Shown: piece after piece, positions 17,659 through 27,929 of the stretch
Layout: every line of letters begins with the position of its first letter
Position numbering within the stretch: the stretch's first letter is position 1
Assembly (NCBI RefSeq): GCF_000698145.1
Contig: NZ_BAXB01000002.1
Span: 62,001 to 126,000 of the forward strand
Reading direction: 5' to 3'
Length of the DNA: 64,000 nucleotides
Source: Geomicrobium sp. JCM 19039
Lineage (GTDB): Bacteria > Bacillota > Bacilli > Bacillales > Marinococcaceae
Made by a program: the position numbers and the translations under genes
The notes under the pieces: generated by a model
What the model saw: the letters and a program-made list of their open reading frames with translations, nothing else
Database searches by the model: none
Told to the model about the DNA's origin: nothing

Positions 17659-17690
17659 AAGCGCCCCTTTCTATAAAGGGGCGCTTCCTT
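17659..17690 (+). terminator. Terminator after topA
   Basis: Perfect 12-bp palindrome AAGCGCCCCTTT / AAAGGGGCGCTT with a 4-nt loop; the tail CCTTATG is only partly T-rich. Confidence 0.8.
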
Positions 17691-17743
17691 ATGTGTAAAA
17701 TTGTTCACTGAATGTTTGTTTTTCTAACAAACAGGCAATCACG

Positions 17744-17749
17744 TATAAT
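17744..17749 (+). promoter_or_regulatory. Probable -10 box for trmFO
   Basis: TATAAT 44 bp before the trmFO start; the best -35 options (TTTCTA region, 17721-17726) are weak. Confidence 0.45.
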
Positions 17750-17792
17750 GGAAAGATAAGGTTATGTACGTATCTAAAACGAGGTGATGAAT

Positions 17793-19105
17793 GTGAGTCA
17801 ATATCCATCCGTAAATGTTATCGGTGCTGGCCTTGCAGGAAGTGAAGCCACGTGGCAACTTGTGAATCGCGGCGTACCGGTGACGCTTTATGAAATGAGA
17901 CCGGTGAAAAAGACACCCGTTCACCATACCGAACAATTTGCTGAGCTCGTCTGCACGAACTCGCTACGAGGCAACTCTTTGGCCAATGCCGTTGGTGTTT
18001 TAAAAGAAGAAATGCGATATTTAGATTCACTCGTCATCCAATCTGCCGATGCAAGTGCAGTTCCGGCAGGCGGGGCACTTGCCGTTGATCGGCATGACTT
18101 TGCTGGAAAAGTGACACACACACTACACAATCATCCTCTCGTGACAGTCGTGCGCGATGAAGTTCCAGAGGTTCCTGATGGACCGACAATTATTGCGACG
18201 GGCCCATTGACGTCGTCTGCGTTGTCAGAGAGCATTATCAATTTGACAGGAAAAGATCAACTGTACTTTTACGACGCGGCAGCCCGATCGTGGAAACCGA
18301 CTCCATAAACATGGACAAGGTGTACTACAAATCGCGCTATGACAAAGGGGAAGCGGCGTACATTAACTGCCCGATGACAGAGGCTGAGTTTAAGATTTTC
18401 TATGATGCACTTATTCGCGCAGAAACCGTACCGTTGCGTGAATTTGAAAAGAAAATGTTTTTTGAAGGTTGTATGCCTGTCGAAGTAATGGCAGCAAGAG
18501 GAGAGAAGACACTTCTCTTTGGACCAATGAAGCCCGTTGGTCTAGAACACCCTGAAACGGGAGAGCGCCCATATGCAGTCGTTCAACTGCGTCAAGATAA
18601 TATTGAAGGCAGTCTTTACAACATTGTCGGATTTCAGACACATATGAAATGGGGGCCACAAAAAGAGGTGATTCGCCTTATTCCTGGTCTAGAGAATGTG
18701 GACATCGTCCGCTACGGCGTGATGCATCGTAACACGTTTATGAAGAGTCCGACACTTCTTCATCCGACGTATCAATATAAAGAGCGAAATGATTTGTTCT
18801 TTGCAGGTCAAATGACCGGTGTAGAAGGGTACGTGGAATCCGCTGCTTCTGGGCTTGTTGCAGGCATTAACGCGGCAAACCTTGTGAAAGGTAATGAATT
18901 AACGATTTTCCCGAAAGAAACGATGATCGGCGCAATGGCAGAATATATTACGACGGCAGATCCTGATCATTTTCAACCTATCAATGCAAATTTTGGGCTT
19001 GTGCCTCGTCCGAAAGAGCGAATGAAAAAGAAAGAAAGGTACGAGTACCTTGGACGAACAGCGCTGAGCTCCGTTCAGAATTTTATGAAAAAAGAAGGCG
19101 TTTAG
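17793..19105 (+). CDS. trmFO: Methylene-THF tRNA (uracil-54-C5)-methyltransferase TrmFO (frame broken once)
   Basis: Folate/FAD-dependent enzyme making ribothymidine-54 in tRNA. It opens with the FAD-binding [15 protein letters not shown] and continues with CTNSLRGNS and the C-terminal [23 protein letters not shown] 17793 is chosen because GAGG (17781-17784) lies eight bases upstream; in-frame ATG 17787 and GTG 17784 are too close to the site. The frame breaks at CCC 18283-18285: one added C restores [20 protein letters not shown], giving 437 aa (435 in B. subtilis). It heads the region containing codV, hslVU and codY. Confidence 0.95.
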
Positions 19106-19106
19106 G

Positions 19107-19135
19107 TTGCGATTGCTCAGGTTATATGATAGAAT
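19107..19135 (+). promoter_or_regulatory. Sigma-A promoter before the codV remnant and hslVU-codY
   Basis: TTGCGA (19107-19112), 17-bp spacer, TAGAAT (19130-19135), starting right after the trmFO stop. It would still transcribe hslV, hslU and codY although codV is decayed. Confidence 0.6.
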
Positions 19136-19162
19136 TTAGTCGCTTTAATGAGGTGAATGATC

Positions 19163-20061
19163 ATGTGTACAACTGCACAAGATCCTTATCAAAGATTTTT
19201 TCAATATCTACAAATAGAGAAGAATGCTTCCGTGCACACAATCTAAGCATTCAGTCGGCAAACTCGAAGATTGGAAGTATTTCTTGGATGCTGAGAGCGT
19301 GGATGCAGGATGCTTGTCTGCACAGAGTGTGCACATTCGACTTTATTTGACGCGATTACATGATAAAGGTTTAAAACGCATGAGCATCGCTCGTAAATGA
19401 TCCGTATTAAAAACGTTTTATCGTTTCTTAAAACGGGAATCAGTGGTTTCGGAGAACCCTACAGCATTTACACACTTCCCCTCGCAACCCAATTGCTTAC
19501 CGCGATTTATGTATAAAGAAGAACTGCAAGTATTGTTTGATGCTTGTGGAGGTGACTTCCCGCTTCAACAAAGATCTGGCTATTATGGAGCTCCTTTACG
19601 CAACGTGCATTCGAGCAAGTGAACTTATCGGTCTTCAAGTTAAACACATCGATAATCGTGCTGACCTCATTCTTGTACTCGGTAAAGGTTAAAGCAACGA
19701 TACGTTCCAGTTGGAGCCTTTGCGATGGCGACCGTTCGACGGTATATGGAAGATGGCAGGCAAGCGTTGCTACAGCATGAAGAAACAGGAGTGTTCTTGA
19801 ATTTCCGCTCGGGTCCACTTACGGATCGTAGGCTTCGCTACATTCTTACGAAACGGGTTCAAGAAGCTTCGCACACCTTACACATTTCTCCGCATAGTCT
19901 AAGGCATACATTCGCAACACATCTGTTGAACGAAGGTGCGGATTTACGAGCGGTATAGGCGTTGCTCAGGGATCTGGACTTGTCAACCACTCAACCGCTA
20001 TACTCACGTAACGACAGAGCGTCTGCGAAAGGTCTATAAAGGTGCACATCCACGCGCCTGA
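19163..20061 (+). pseudogene. codV: Decayed tyrosine recombinase XerC/CodV
   Basis: Remnant of the XerC partner in dif recombination, at its canonical place before hslV. Recognisable pieces: MCTTAQDPYQRFFQYLQIEK, LYLTRLHDKGLKRMSIARK, SVLKTFYRFLKRE, IMELLYATCIRASELIGLQV, KQRYVPVGAF, HSLRHTFATHLLNEGADLRAV and [20 protein letters not shown]. The damage is not only indels: an in-frame TGA (19398-19400) replaces a residue in the ARK.SVLK block, TAG replaces the Gln after ADLRAV, and the conserved LGHS reads LRDL, losing a catalytic-box His. At least four frame changes are needed (about 19244, 19568, 19690, 19990). I call it a true pseudogene of about 299 codons; a second XerC elsewhere would be expected. 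Confidence 0.85.
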
Positions 20062-20072
20062 GAGGAGGCAAC

Positions 20073-20612
20073 ATGGAACAGTCTTTCCATGCGACAACGA
20101 TTTTTGCCATTCGCCATAACGGAAAAGGGGCGATGGCAGGTGACGGTCAAGTAACGTTCGGTCAGGCAACGGTGATGAAGCATTCAGCAAAGAAAATTCG
20201 AAGAATCTACAACGGGAAAGTTGTTGCTGGATTTGCCGGTTCAGTTGCAGATGCATTCACACTGTTTGATATGTTTGAAGGGAAACTTCAAGAAGCCAAT
20301 GGTCAGTTGGACCGAGCAGCAATTAATCTAGCGAAAGAATGGCGCAACGATAAAGTGCTCCGAAAATTAGAAGCAATGCTACTCGTCATGAATGAGGAGA
20401 AATTGCTACTCGTTGCGGGTACAGGAGAAATCATCGAACCTGATGATGGCATGATTGCCATCGGATCAGGAGGATTCTATGCGTTGGCAGCAGGTAGAGT
20501 CCTTGCCAAGCACTCATCTCTTAGTGCTAAAGAAATTGCTGAAGAAGCATTGCGGACAGCTGGAGACATTTGTGTGTATACCAATCATGAACGAATCGTT
20601 GAAGAAATTTAA
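20073..20612 (+). CDS. hslV: ATP-dependent protease proteolytic subunit HslV (ClpQ/CodW)
   Basis: Proteasome-related peptidase that assembles as double hexamers capped by HslU. 179 aa, intact, with the N-terminal [20 protein letters not shown] block containing the nucleophile Thr after a short propeptide, then [18 protein letters not shown] and the C-terminal [16 protein letters not shown]. The start is preceded by GAGAGGAGG. It begins 11 bases after the codV remnant stop and is followed by hslU, the usual order. Confidence 0.97.
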   Translation: MEQSFHATTIFAIRHNGKGAMAGDGQVTFGQATVMKHSAKKIRRIYNGKVVAGFAGSVADAFTLFDMFEGKLQEANGQLDRAAINLAKEWRNDKVLRKLEAMLLVMNEEKLLLVAGTGEIIEPDDGMIAIGSGGFYALAAGRVLAKHSSLSAKEIAEEALRTAGDICVYTNHERIVEEI

Positions 20613-20653
20613 TCATTCTCCTTTGTGAGATGATAAAGGATAGGTGATGGCTT

Positions 20654-22060
20654 TTGGAACATGCCAATCAAACACCAAAGCAAATTGTAAACAAATTGGA
20701 TCAATATATTGTTGGCCAATCTGGGGCGAAACGAGCGGTAGCCGTTGCGCTTCGAAATCGGTATCGAAGAAGTAAAGTTGCAGAAAGTATGCGAGATGAA
20801 ATTACACCGAAGAACATTTTGATGATTGGTCCTACCGGTGTCGGAAAAACCGAGATTGCCAGACGATTATCAAAGCTTGTCGGTGCGCCGTTTGTAAAAG
20901 TTGAAGCGACGAAATTCACCGAAGTCGGTTACATTGGTCGCGACGTTGAATCGATGGTGCGTGACTTGGTGGAAGTCGCGGTACGTCTCGTAAAAGACGA
21001 AGCGACAAAGGCTGTAAAACCGCAAGCAGACTCGCTTGCTAATGAACGGCTCGTCGAGTTGTTAGCCCCATCAAAAAAGAAGAATCAATCGTACAAAAAC
21101 CCGTTGGAGATGTTTTTTAACCAAGGCGGAGCTGCTCAACAAGATGTGGATGACCTTGAAGATGCGGATCAGCAATCGTTAAAGGAACAGAGAAAACGAA
21201 TCGCATCTCAGCTTGAAACCGGTGAGCTAGAAGATACGACGGTAACGGTTGAAGTAGATGAGCAAAATGCTGGACTGATGGATATGTTTCAAGGGTCTGG
21301 TATGGAGCAGATGGGCATGAACATGCAAGACATGCTTGGCAACATGATGCCAAAGCGGAAGAAGAAGCGAAGACTAACTGTAAAAGAAGCGCGCAAAGTT
21401 CTGGCTGACGATGAAGCACAAAAGCTTGTTGATATGGAAGAGATTAGCCAAAAAGCTGTTGAGAAGACAGAGCAGCTTGGCATGATCTTTATCGATGAGA
21501 TTGATAAAGTTGCAGGTAAGCAGCAGAACAACAGTGTTGACGTATCCCGAGAAGGTGTACAAAGAGACATCCTTCCAATTGTAGAAGGAGCAACGGTAAC
21601 GACGAAATATGGCCCTGTGCAAACCGACCATATATTGTTTGTTGCTGCGGGTGCATTCCACATTTCAAGACCGTCAGATCTCATCCCTGAACTGCAAGGG
21701 CGTTTTCCAATTCGTGTGGAGCTTGATAATCTCACGAAAGATGACTTTGTGGGGATATTAAAAGAGCCTGACAATGCGCTGCTCAAACAATATGCAGCAC
21801 TTTTGGAGACTGAAGGTATAATCGTTGAATTTTCTGACGAAGCTGTAGTTAGATTGGCTGAACTTGCAGAGCATGTAAATCGAACGACGGAGAACATTGG
21901 CGCAAGACGCTTGCACACACTATTGGAACGTTTACTTGAGGACCTATCTTTTGAAGCGACAGATGTGACGTTAGAAAAGATTACGATTACACCGTCTTAT
22001 GTAGACGATAAGCTCAAAGACGTTGCAGGAAATCAAGATACCAGCCACTTTATTTTGTAA
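20654..22060 (+). CDS. hslU: HslU/ClpY AAA+ unfoldase
   Basis: ATPase that unfolds substrates and feeds them to HslV. 468 aa, intact. Walker [14 protein letters not shown], the pore-region segment [20 protein letters not shown], Walker [10 protein letters not shown], sensor-region RREGVQ-like block ([15 protein letters not shown]) and [15 protein letters not shown] are all present; the C-terminus ends SHFIL, the type of tail that docks into HslV. The only in-frame start near the family N-terminus is TTG 20654. An acidic insertion in the I-domain (about residues 140-240) matches Bacillus ClpY. Confidence 0.96.
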   Translation: MEHANQTPKQIVNKLDQYIVGQSGAKRAVAVALRNRYRRSKVAESMRDEITPKNILMIGPTGVGKTEIARRLSKLVGAPFVKVEATKFTEVGYIGRDVESMVRDLVEVAVRLVKDEATKAVKPQADSLANERLVELLAPSKKKNQSYKNPLEMFFNQGGAAQQDVDDLEDADQQSLKEQRKRIASQLETGELEDTTVTVEVDEQNAGLMDMFQGSGMEQMGMNMQDMLGNMMPKRKKKRRLTVKEARKVLADDEAQKLVDMEEISQKAVEKTEQLGMIFIDEIDKVAGKQQNNSVDVSREGVQRDILPIVEGATVTTKYGPVQTDHILFVAAGAFHISRPSDLIPELQGRFPIRVELDNLTKDDFVGILKEPDNALLKQYAALLETEGIIVEFSDEAVVRLAELAEHVNRTTENIGARRLHTLLERLLEDLSFEATDVTLEKITITPSYVDDKLKDVAGNQDTSHFIL

Positions 22061-22087
22061 TATATGAATAGGAGGATCTATTAACAG

Positions 22088-22867
22088 ATGGAACTATTAA
22101 CGAAGTCGAGAAAGATCAATGAGATGCTACAAAAATCAGCGGGGCAACATGTGGATTTTAAAGACATGGCAGAAACATTGCGCGATGTCATCACAGCGAA
22201 CGTATTCGTTGTCAGTAGAAGAGGGAAGTTGCTCGGTTATTCCATTCAACAAGAGATTGAGCATGATAAGATTGACCGTATTTTAGAGGAGCGTCAATTC
22301 CCTGAAGAGTATACAGAAGGATTATTTGGGGTTGCTGAAACATCTCCAAACCTTGATATTGACAGCAAGTACACAGCATTCCCTGTTGAAAATCGTGAAC
22401 TATTTAAAACAGGACTTACAACTATTGTTCCAATCATCGGTGGAGGACAACGTATTGGTACGCTCATTCTTGCCCGCTTGAATGATTCTTTCAATGATGA
22501 TGATCTCATTCTAGCTGAGTATGGAGCTACGGTTGTCGGCATGGAGATCCTCCATGAGAAAGCTCAAGAAATTGAAGAAGAAGCGAGAAGTAAAGCGGTT
22601 GTTCAAATGGCAATTAGCTCGTTATCTTACAGTGAGTTAGAAGCGGTTGAGCATATCTTTGAAGAGCTTGATGGCAAAGAAGGCTTACTTGTCGCTAGTA
22701 AAATCGCTGACCGTGTAGGCATTACACGCTCTGTCATCGTGAATGCACTTCGTAAGTTAGAAAGTGCCGGTGTCATTGAATCTCGTTCCCTAGGAATGAA
22801 AGGTACGTATATTAAAGTGTTAAATGGAAAGTTTCTTACAGAACTTGAAAGACTAAGAGACGAGTAA
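22088..22867 (+). CDS. codY: GTP-sensing global transcriptional repressor CodY
   Basis: CodY senses branched-chain amino acids and GTP and represses nutrient-stress genes, including the fla/che operon in B. subtilis. 259 aa, identical in length to B. subtilis CodY, intact. The N-terminal GAF domain ([19 protein letters not shown] onward) is followed by the winged helix-turn-helix with [20 protein letters not shown] and a [13 protein letters not shown] wing. The start has AGGAGG. It ends with a strong terminator before the flagellar operon. Confidence 0.98.
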   Translation: MELLTKSRKINEMLQKSAGQHVDFKDMAETLRDVITANVFVVSRRGKLLGYSIQQEIEHDKIDRILEERQFPEEYTEGLFGVAETSPNLDIDSKYTAFPVENRELFKTGLTTIVPIIGGGQRIGTLILARLNDSFNDDDLILAEYGATVVGMEILHEKAQEIEEEARSKAVVQMAISSLSYSELEAVEHIFEELDGKEGLLVASKIADRVGITRSVIVNALRKLESAGVIESRSLGMKGTYIKVLNGKFLTELERLRDE

Positions 22868-22878
22868 ATAAGCGAAGC

Positions 22879-22916
22879 AAAAGCCCCGCTCCTGATAGAA
22901 GGAGTAGGGCTTTTTT
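22879..22916 (+). terminator. Intrinsic terminator after codY
   Basis: AAAAGCCC and GGGCTTTT arms with an inner CTCCT/AGGAG stem and a six-T tail. Confidence 0.9.
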
Positions 22917-23336
22917 CGTGGTTTTTGTGACGGAATAACCATTCCATTTAGTATGTGCTTAGTAAAGAAGGTATATGTCTATAGATGGTGAACGAACGTT
23001 TAAAATGGAAATCGGTAAGAAATACCAATATTAGGAAACTGATGCGGAATTTTCTCCTGTCTATTTTGCATTGCTCGTGTCGAAACAAAAACATATTACT
23101 GGTCTTTAAGGACTATTGTTTTTGAGGTAGTGAATTAGATTTAGTTAAAAAGTATCAATATAATCGAACATTTAATAGTCCGTAACTCGTGTTTTCATGA
23201 AAATTTTAGATTATAATAGAAAAATTGTCGACGTTGACTACAATTTAAAGAGACGAAGTTCACAATACATAAGTACCGAACCGAGTGCGTTGAATCGTGT
23301 AATGATTCGGATGAATCATACAGGGAGGGTTAGCGA
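22917..23336 (+). promoter_or_regulatory. Upstream region and probable promoter of the fla/che operon
   Basis: About 420 bp, AT-rich, with no credible ORF. The best promoter element is TATAAT at 23212-23217, with no strong -35. Just upstream, TTTTCATGAAAATT (23192-23205) is a near-palindrome loosely like a CodY box (consensus AATTTTCWGAAAATT) but with one extra central base, so CodY binding is only a suggestion. A leader of about 110 nt would precede flgB. Confidence 0.45.
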
Positions 23337-23726
23337 ATGAGCTTAATATCCAATACAATGCTTTCTTTGGAAAGAGGTTTGAATGCATCATCAATGCAAC
23401 AACAAGCGATATCAAACAACATAGCCAACATCGATACACCGAATTATAAGGCAAGGCGTGTTGACTTTCAGTCTGCCCTCACCGACGCACAAGCGAAATT
23501 GGATGCGCACCGAACAGATGAGCGTCATGTGCCTTTTTCAAGTGGAGGAAGGGAACCCATGATGAAAAGAGATGCCAATACAGCATTTAACCATAACGGC
23601 AATAATGTTGATCTGGATCATGAGATGGCGATGATGGCAAATAATCAAATTTATTACAATGCCGTTGCCGAGCGATTAAATGGACAATTCAGCTCCTTAA
23701 AAACCGCGATTCGGGGAGGGAATTAG
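23337..23726 (+). CDS. flgB: Flagellar proximal rod protein FlgB
   Basis: First gene of the fla/che operon; FlgB forms the base of the rod next to the MS-ring. 129 aa with the rod/hook N-terminal heptad helix containing QQAISNNIANIDTPNYKARRVDF and the C-terminal NVDLDHEMAMMANNQIYYNA. The start has GGGAGGG. Adjacent to flgC with no intergenic gap. Confidence 0.96.
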   Translation: MSLISNTMLSLERGLNASSMQQQAISNNIANIDTPNYKARRVDFQSALTDAQAKLDAHRTDERHVPFSSGGREPMMKRDANTAFNHNGNNVDLDHEMAMMANNQIYYNAVAERLNGQFSSLKTAIRGGN

Positions 23727-24173
23727 ATGAGTATGTTTGCAGGTATGAATCATACCGCTTCCGCACTAACCGCTCAACGGCTTCGTATGGATGTGGCTGC
23801 TGGCAATATGGCCAATGCGGAAACGACGCGTGGGCAAATGGTAGACGGGGAATGGCAGCCTTATCGTCGTAAGATGGTCACGATGGGCAGCGGCGAGCAG
23901 TCGTCGTTTGCGTCACATTTACGAGCAGCAGAGAATGGTGCAAATGGGGTTCAGGTTACGGGAATTGTAGAAGATGAAACCCCGCTTCGACAAATGTATG
24001 CACCTGGCCATCCTGATGCGAATGAAGAAGGTATGCTTTTTCTTCCGAATGTGGACCCATTAAAAGAGATGGTCGATATTATGGGGGCAACGCGTTCATA
24101 TGAAGCGAATGTTACCGTATTTGATGCTCACAAAGGCATGATGATGAAAGCGTTGGAAATTGGACGTACATAA
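23727..24173 (+). CDS. flgC: Flagellar rod protein FlgC
   Basis: Proximal rod protein. 148 aa. The N-terminal SALTAQRLRMDVAAGNMANAETTR and the C-terminal VDPLKEMVDIMGATRSYEAN are family hallmarks. ATG starts directly after the flgB stop; the site GGGAGG lies in the end of flgB. Confidence 0.97.
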   Translation: MSMFAGMNHTASALTAQRLRMDVAAGNMANAETTRGQMVDGEWQPYRRKMVTMGSGEQSSFASHLRAAENGANGVQVTGIVEDETPLRQMYAPGHPDANEEGMLFLPNVDPLKEMVDIMGATRSYEANVTVFDAHKGMMMKALEIGRT

Positions 24174-24190
24174 CTAGAGGGGGTTAAGTA

Positions 24191-24505
24191 ATGGAGGGTG
24201 GCAACACAATTCAACCGTTTATGCCTGTAGGTTTCAGCGGAAACGTTGCTTCTAGTACACGGACGCACACACCTGCTGATGCGCATGGCGCGTTTCATGA
24301 GTTGCTAAAAGGTGCAATTGAGAACGTGAACGACCAACAGATCGAATCACGACAAATGACCGAAAAACTCGTTTCAGGTGAAGTAGATAATCTTCATGAT
24401 GTAATCATCGCTTCAGAGAAAGCCGGTATTGCGATGCAAACTACGATTGAAGTGCGTAACAAAGCCATCGAGGCTTATGAAACGATCATGAGAATGCAAG
24501 TGTAG
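24191..24505 (+). CDS. fliE: Flagellar hook-basal body protein FliE
   Basis: FliE joins the rod to the MS-ring. 104 aa. The C-terminal half NVNDQQIESRQMTEKLVSGE, NLHDVIIASEKAGIAMQTTI and EVRNKAIEAYETIMRMQV is diagnostic. It follows flgC at the standard position. Confidence 0.96.
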   Translation: MEGGNTIQPFMPVGFSGNVASSTRTHTPADAHGAFHELLKGAIENVNDQQIESRQMTEKLVSGEVDNLHDVIIASEKAGIAMQTTIEVRNKAIEAYETIMRMQV

Positions 24506-24536
24506 CATCTCTAAGCGGAAGTAGGCGGGACGAACC

Positions 24537-26114
24537 ATGAATGAGAAGATTGAACAAATGAAGGCGCAGACCATTACGTTTTGGACGTCCAAAACAAAGA
24601 AGCAAAAAGGCTTCTTTATCGGTTCGGTCATTGTCGTTCTATTACTAATCGTAATGTTGCTATTTTTCACATTGCGCACAAACTATGCACCGCTCTACAG
24701 CAATTTGTCCGTTGAGGAAACAGGACAAATTAAAGAGACGCTTGATAGCCGTGGGATTGCCAATACGATTAATGAAAATGGAACAGCGATTTATGTACCA
24801 AGAGACGTCGTTGATGATGTGAAAGTTGAGCTAGCTGCTGAGGGAATTCCGAGCACAGGTGCTATCAACTACGAAGATTTTCGCGATTCTCTTGGGTTTG
24901 GCATGACAGATAACGAATTTTCGGTCATGGAAAAAGCGGCAATGCAAACGGAATTGGAGGGGTTGATTCAGACGATCGACGGGGTTCAGTCCGCGACGGT
25001 CATGATACAGCTTCCAGAAGAGACGATTTGGCTTAGTGATGACCCTGGTGAGGCACAAGCGTCCATCGTACTTACGCTTGCAGGTGGTTATTCACTCGAT
25101 CCACATAACGTATCAGCACTTTTTAATCTCGTAGCCAAAAGCATACCGAATTTGCCTACCGATAATATCGTCATTACTGACCAACTCTTTAACAATTATA
25201 CATATGACCAAAGTGAGATGAGCGACAGTACCCTTCACGTGTACGACCAGCAGCGAGAAATCCGACGAAACATAGAACAAGACATACAACAACGACTCCA
25301 ACAGATGTTAGGGATGATGATGGGGCAAGATAAGGTCGTCGTTTCTGTAACCGCTGATGTTGATTTCACACAAGAGTACCGTGAGGAAGAGCTCGTCGAA
25401 CCTGTGGATGAAGATACGACGGAAGGAATTGCAATCAGTGTAGAGCGTGTGTCTGAATACTATGAAGGCGGCGGAGTTCCTGAGGAAGGTGTTGTCGGAA
25501 CAGGCGATGATGACATTGCCAACTACCCAGCTGTAGGGGCTACAGGCGATGGCGATTACGAGCGCATTGAAGAACGAATTAACAATGATGTGAACCGGAT
25601 TCATCGACAAATCCAAGAAAGTCCATACACGGTTAGAGATTTAGGTGTCCAAGTCGTTGTGGAACCGCCGGACCCAACCGATTTAACATCCCTACCACCA
25701 ACAGTAATTGGTGAAATTGAGGACATGCTCGAGACCGTTGTTTCTACAAGCATCGCTTCTCCATCGCTCGAAGACATGGAAGGGGATGTTGGTGACCGAA
25801 TTGTCGTGACCGCACAACCTTTATTTGGAAAAGCAGATGTTGAGGAAACGGCTCAATTTGCAATTCCGGCATGGGTTTACGTAGCAGGGGGCTTAGGGCT
25901 ACTCGTCCTCATTGTAGCAGGCTGGCTGTTGTTAAGAAGAAACAACGACGAATTCGAAGAGTTTGAAGAAGAGGCGTTTACGGAAACAGTCGAAGAAATC
26001 CCGACTGAAGACATTACACCAGGTGCTGAGCGTCGGAGGAGATTGGAACAGCTGGCAAGAGAGCGTCCAGAAGAATTTTCAAAACTACTGCGCACTTGGC
26101 TATCTGATGACTAA
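24537..26114 (+). CDS. fliF: Flagellar MS-ring protein FliF
   Basis: Membrane ring that anchors the basal body and houses the export gate. 525 aa, intact. N-terminal membrane helix (about residues 20-42), ring-building motifs with LYSNLSVEETGQIKETLDSR and PEETIWLSDDPGEAQASIVL, an acidic beta-collar segment (about 270-370), a second membrane helix near 440-462 (VYVAGGLGLLVLIVAGWLLL) and a FliG-binding C-terminal tail ending ARERPEEFSKLLRTWLSDD. Order and length match B. subtilis (536 aa). Confidence 0.97.
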   Translation: MNEKIEQMKAQTITFWTSKTKKQKGFFIGSVIVVLLLIVMLLFFTLRTNYAPLYSNLSVEETGQIKETLDSRGIANTINENGTAIYVPRDVVDDVKVELAAEGIPSTGAINYEDFRDSLGFGMTDNEFSVMEKAAMQTELEGLIQTIDGVQSATVMIQLPEETIWLSDDPGEAQASIVLTLAGGYSLDPHNVSALFNLVAKSIPNLPTDNIVITDQLFNNYTYDQSEMSDSTLHVYDQQREIRRNIEQDIQQRLQQMLGMMMGQDKVVVSVTADVDFTQEYREEELVEPVDEDTTEGIAISVERVSEYYEGGGVPEEGVVGTGDDDIANYPAVGATGDGDYERIEERINNDVNRIHRQIQESPYTVRDLGVQVVVEPPDPTDLTSLPPTVIGEIEDMLETVVSTSIASPSLEDMEGDVGDRIVVTAQPLFGKADVEETAQFAIPAWVYVAGGLGLLVLIVAGWLLLRRNNDEFEEFEEEAFTETVEEIPTEDITPGAERRRRLEQLARERPEEFSKLLRTWLSDD

Positions 26115-26126
26115 GGGGGTTCACAG

Positions 26127-27131
26127 ATGAATCGAACGCGACAGAAGTACTCTGGCAAACAAAAAGCAGCAGCGCTATTAATTTCTCTTGGACCCGACGT
26201 ATCTGCAAATGTATATAAACATTTACAGCAAGAAGAAATCGAACAGCTCACACTAGAGATTGCGAACGTTCGAAAAGTAGACAATGAAGACCGAGATCAG
26301 TTGATTCACGAATTTCATCAACTCGCGGTTGCTCAAGAATACATGACGCAAGGCGGCATTGGTTATGCCAAAGATGTGCTAGAGAAGGCGCTAGGAACCG
26401 ACGAGGCGATGGCCATCATTACGAAGCTCACATCGACGTTGCAAGTGCGCCCGTTTGATTTTGCGCGCAAATCAGAGCCGGTTCAAATTCTTAATTTTAT
26501 TCAAAATGAGCATCCACAAACGATCGCACTCGTCCTTTCTTACTTAGACCCCCACCAAAGTGGTCAAATACTTTCGGAGCTCTCTTCTGAAATGCAGTCG
26601 GATGTTGCAAAAAGAATTGCAACGATGGACCGGACGTCTCCGGAAATTATTAGTGAGGTGGAGGCGGTTCTCGAACAGAAATTGTCATCGACGTTCACTC
26701 ATGATTATACGGAAGCTGGAGGAATAGAAGCGGTTGTTGACGTGCTTAACAGCGTCGATCGAAGCACCGAGCGAACGATTCTTGATTCATTAGAGATTCA
26801 AGATCCTGATCTGGCAGAAGAGATTAAAAAGCGGATGTTTGTGTTTGAAGACATTGTCACGCTTGACGCTAGATCGATTCAACGCATCATTCGCGATGTA
26901 GACAATGAAGACTTGCAATTGTCACTGAAAATTGCAAGTGAGGAAGTTAGAAACATTCTATTTAGCAACATGAGTACGCGGATGGCGGAAACGTTCAAAG
27001 AAGAGATGGAGTATATGGGGCCGGTCCGTTTGAAAGAAGTAGAAGACGCGCAAACGAGAATTGTCAACGCTGTGCGCCGTCTCGAAGAAGCTGGAGAAAT
27101 TGTGATTGCTAGAGGTGGGGAGATGATGTGA
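26127..27131 (+). CDS. fliG: Flagellar motor switch protein FliG
   Basis: C-ring component that transmits stator torque. 334 aa, intact. Contains KAAALLISLGPDVSANVYKH at the N-terminus, the EHPQTIALVLSYLDP middle-domain motif, and the charged C-terminal torque helix region (MFVFEDIVTLDARSIQRIIRD). It follows fliF by 12 bases with AAGGGGG as its site. Confidence 0.98.
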   Translation: MNRTRQKYSGKQKAAALLISLGPDVSANVYKHLQQEEIEQLTLEIANVRKVDNEDRDQLIHEFHQLAVAQEYMTQGGIGYAKDVLEKALGTDEAMAIITKLTSTLQVRPFDFARKSEPVQILNFIQNEHPQTIALVLSYLDPHQSGQILSELSSEMQSDVAKRIATMDRTSPEIISEVEAVLEQKLSSTFTHDYTEAGGIEAVVDVLNSVDRSTERTILDSLEIQDPDLAEEIKKRMFVFEDIVTLDARSIQRIIRDVDNEDLQLSLKIASEEVRNILFSNMSTRMAETFKEEMEYMGPVRLKEVEDAQTRIVNAVRRLEEAGEIVIARGGEMM

Positions 27132-27929
27132 TTGTCTAACCTCATAAAACGGAATCGACAAAACAAAAGCTCAACGAACGAGCGCCCGTTTTCTCTCGTC
27201 TTGCAACCGATTGAAAGAGAGACTGAACCTTCGAGTAAAGAATCGTCAAATGAGCAAGTCGAAGCTATGCAAGACACTGGCGTAAACATCGTTCGAGCCG
27301 CTCAAGAAAAAGCGGCCACGATTATTGAATCTGCCAAGCAAGAAGCGGCCCGTTTAGAAGCGTCACTCGTTGAAGAGAAAAAGCTTCATGAAGCTGAGGC
27401 GAAACGTCTGTTCGAGGAACAACGAGAAGCGGGTTGGCAAAAGGGATATGAAAAAGGTCAGCAAGAAGGACATGATACGTATTTGCAGGAAATTGACCGG
27501 GCTGAGCACGTCGTACAAGCGGCGAAGGAAGATTATGACCGGTACGTAGAACAAGCGGAAGAATCAATCTTACAACTAGCGATGGCGTTTGCCAAACAGA
27601 TTGTTGGTCAAGAAGTGAGCGTGCCAGAAGGTTATGACCAGTTTTTGAAACAAGCGATCGAGCAAGTGAAAGACGAAGAAGAAGTGCTCATTTACATTCA
27701 TCCAAATCATTTTGCCGACACCGTGCAACGTCGCGGTGAGTATGAAGCTTTGCTTACGATGGCGGAACGTGTTCGTTTTTTTGCAGACCCTAGTCTAGAA
27801 GAAGATGGTTGCTTAATCAAAACGTCTTACGGCCATTTGGATGCGAGCGTTCACACACAATTGGATGGTTTGCACACAGAATTAGAACAACGACTCGTTC
27901 GTGAGCGTGAGCACCATGAAAGCTATTAA
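27132..27929 (+). CDS. fliH: Flagellar export apparatus regulator FliH
   Basis: FliH dimer binds and controls the export ATPase FliI. 265 aa from TTG 27132, which directly follows the fliG TGA, with GAGGTGGGGAG upstream. The long central coiled coil (about residues 55-145, rich in Glu/Gln/Lys) includes the small-residue heptads typical of FliH/V-ATPase stalks (GWQKGYEKGQQEG), followed by the globular C-terminal domain with AMAFAKQIVGQEV and FADPSLEEDGCLIKT. The end overlaps fliI. Confidence 0.92.
   Translation: MSNLIKRNRQNKSSTNERPFSLVLQPIERETEPSSKESSNEQVEAMQDTGVNIVRAAQEKAATIIESAKQEAARLEASLVEEKKLHEAEAKRLFEEQREAGWQKGYEKGQQEGHDTYLQEIDRAEHVVQAAKEDYDRYVEQAEESILQLAMAFAKQIVGQEVSVPEGYDQFLKQAIEQVKDEEEVLIYIHPNHFADTVQRRGEYEALLTMAERVRFFADPSLEEDGCLIKTSYGHLDASVHTQLDGLHTELEQRLVREREHHESY

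Noticed and set aside
19163-20061. Phage or transposon integrase remnant
   Set aside because: The recombinase fragments match XerC/CodV and sit exactly in the trmFO-codV-hslV gap, so it is the resident gene, not an insertion.
23192-23205. Firm CodY box upstream of flgB
   Set aside because: The near-palindrome TTTTCATGAAAATT has one extra central base and mismatched flanks relative to the consensus; kept only as a weak suggestion.
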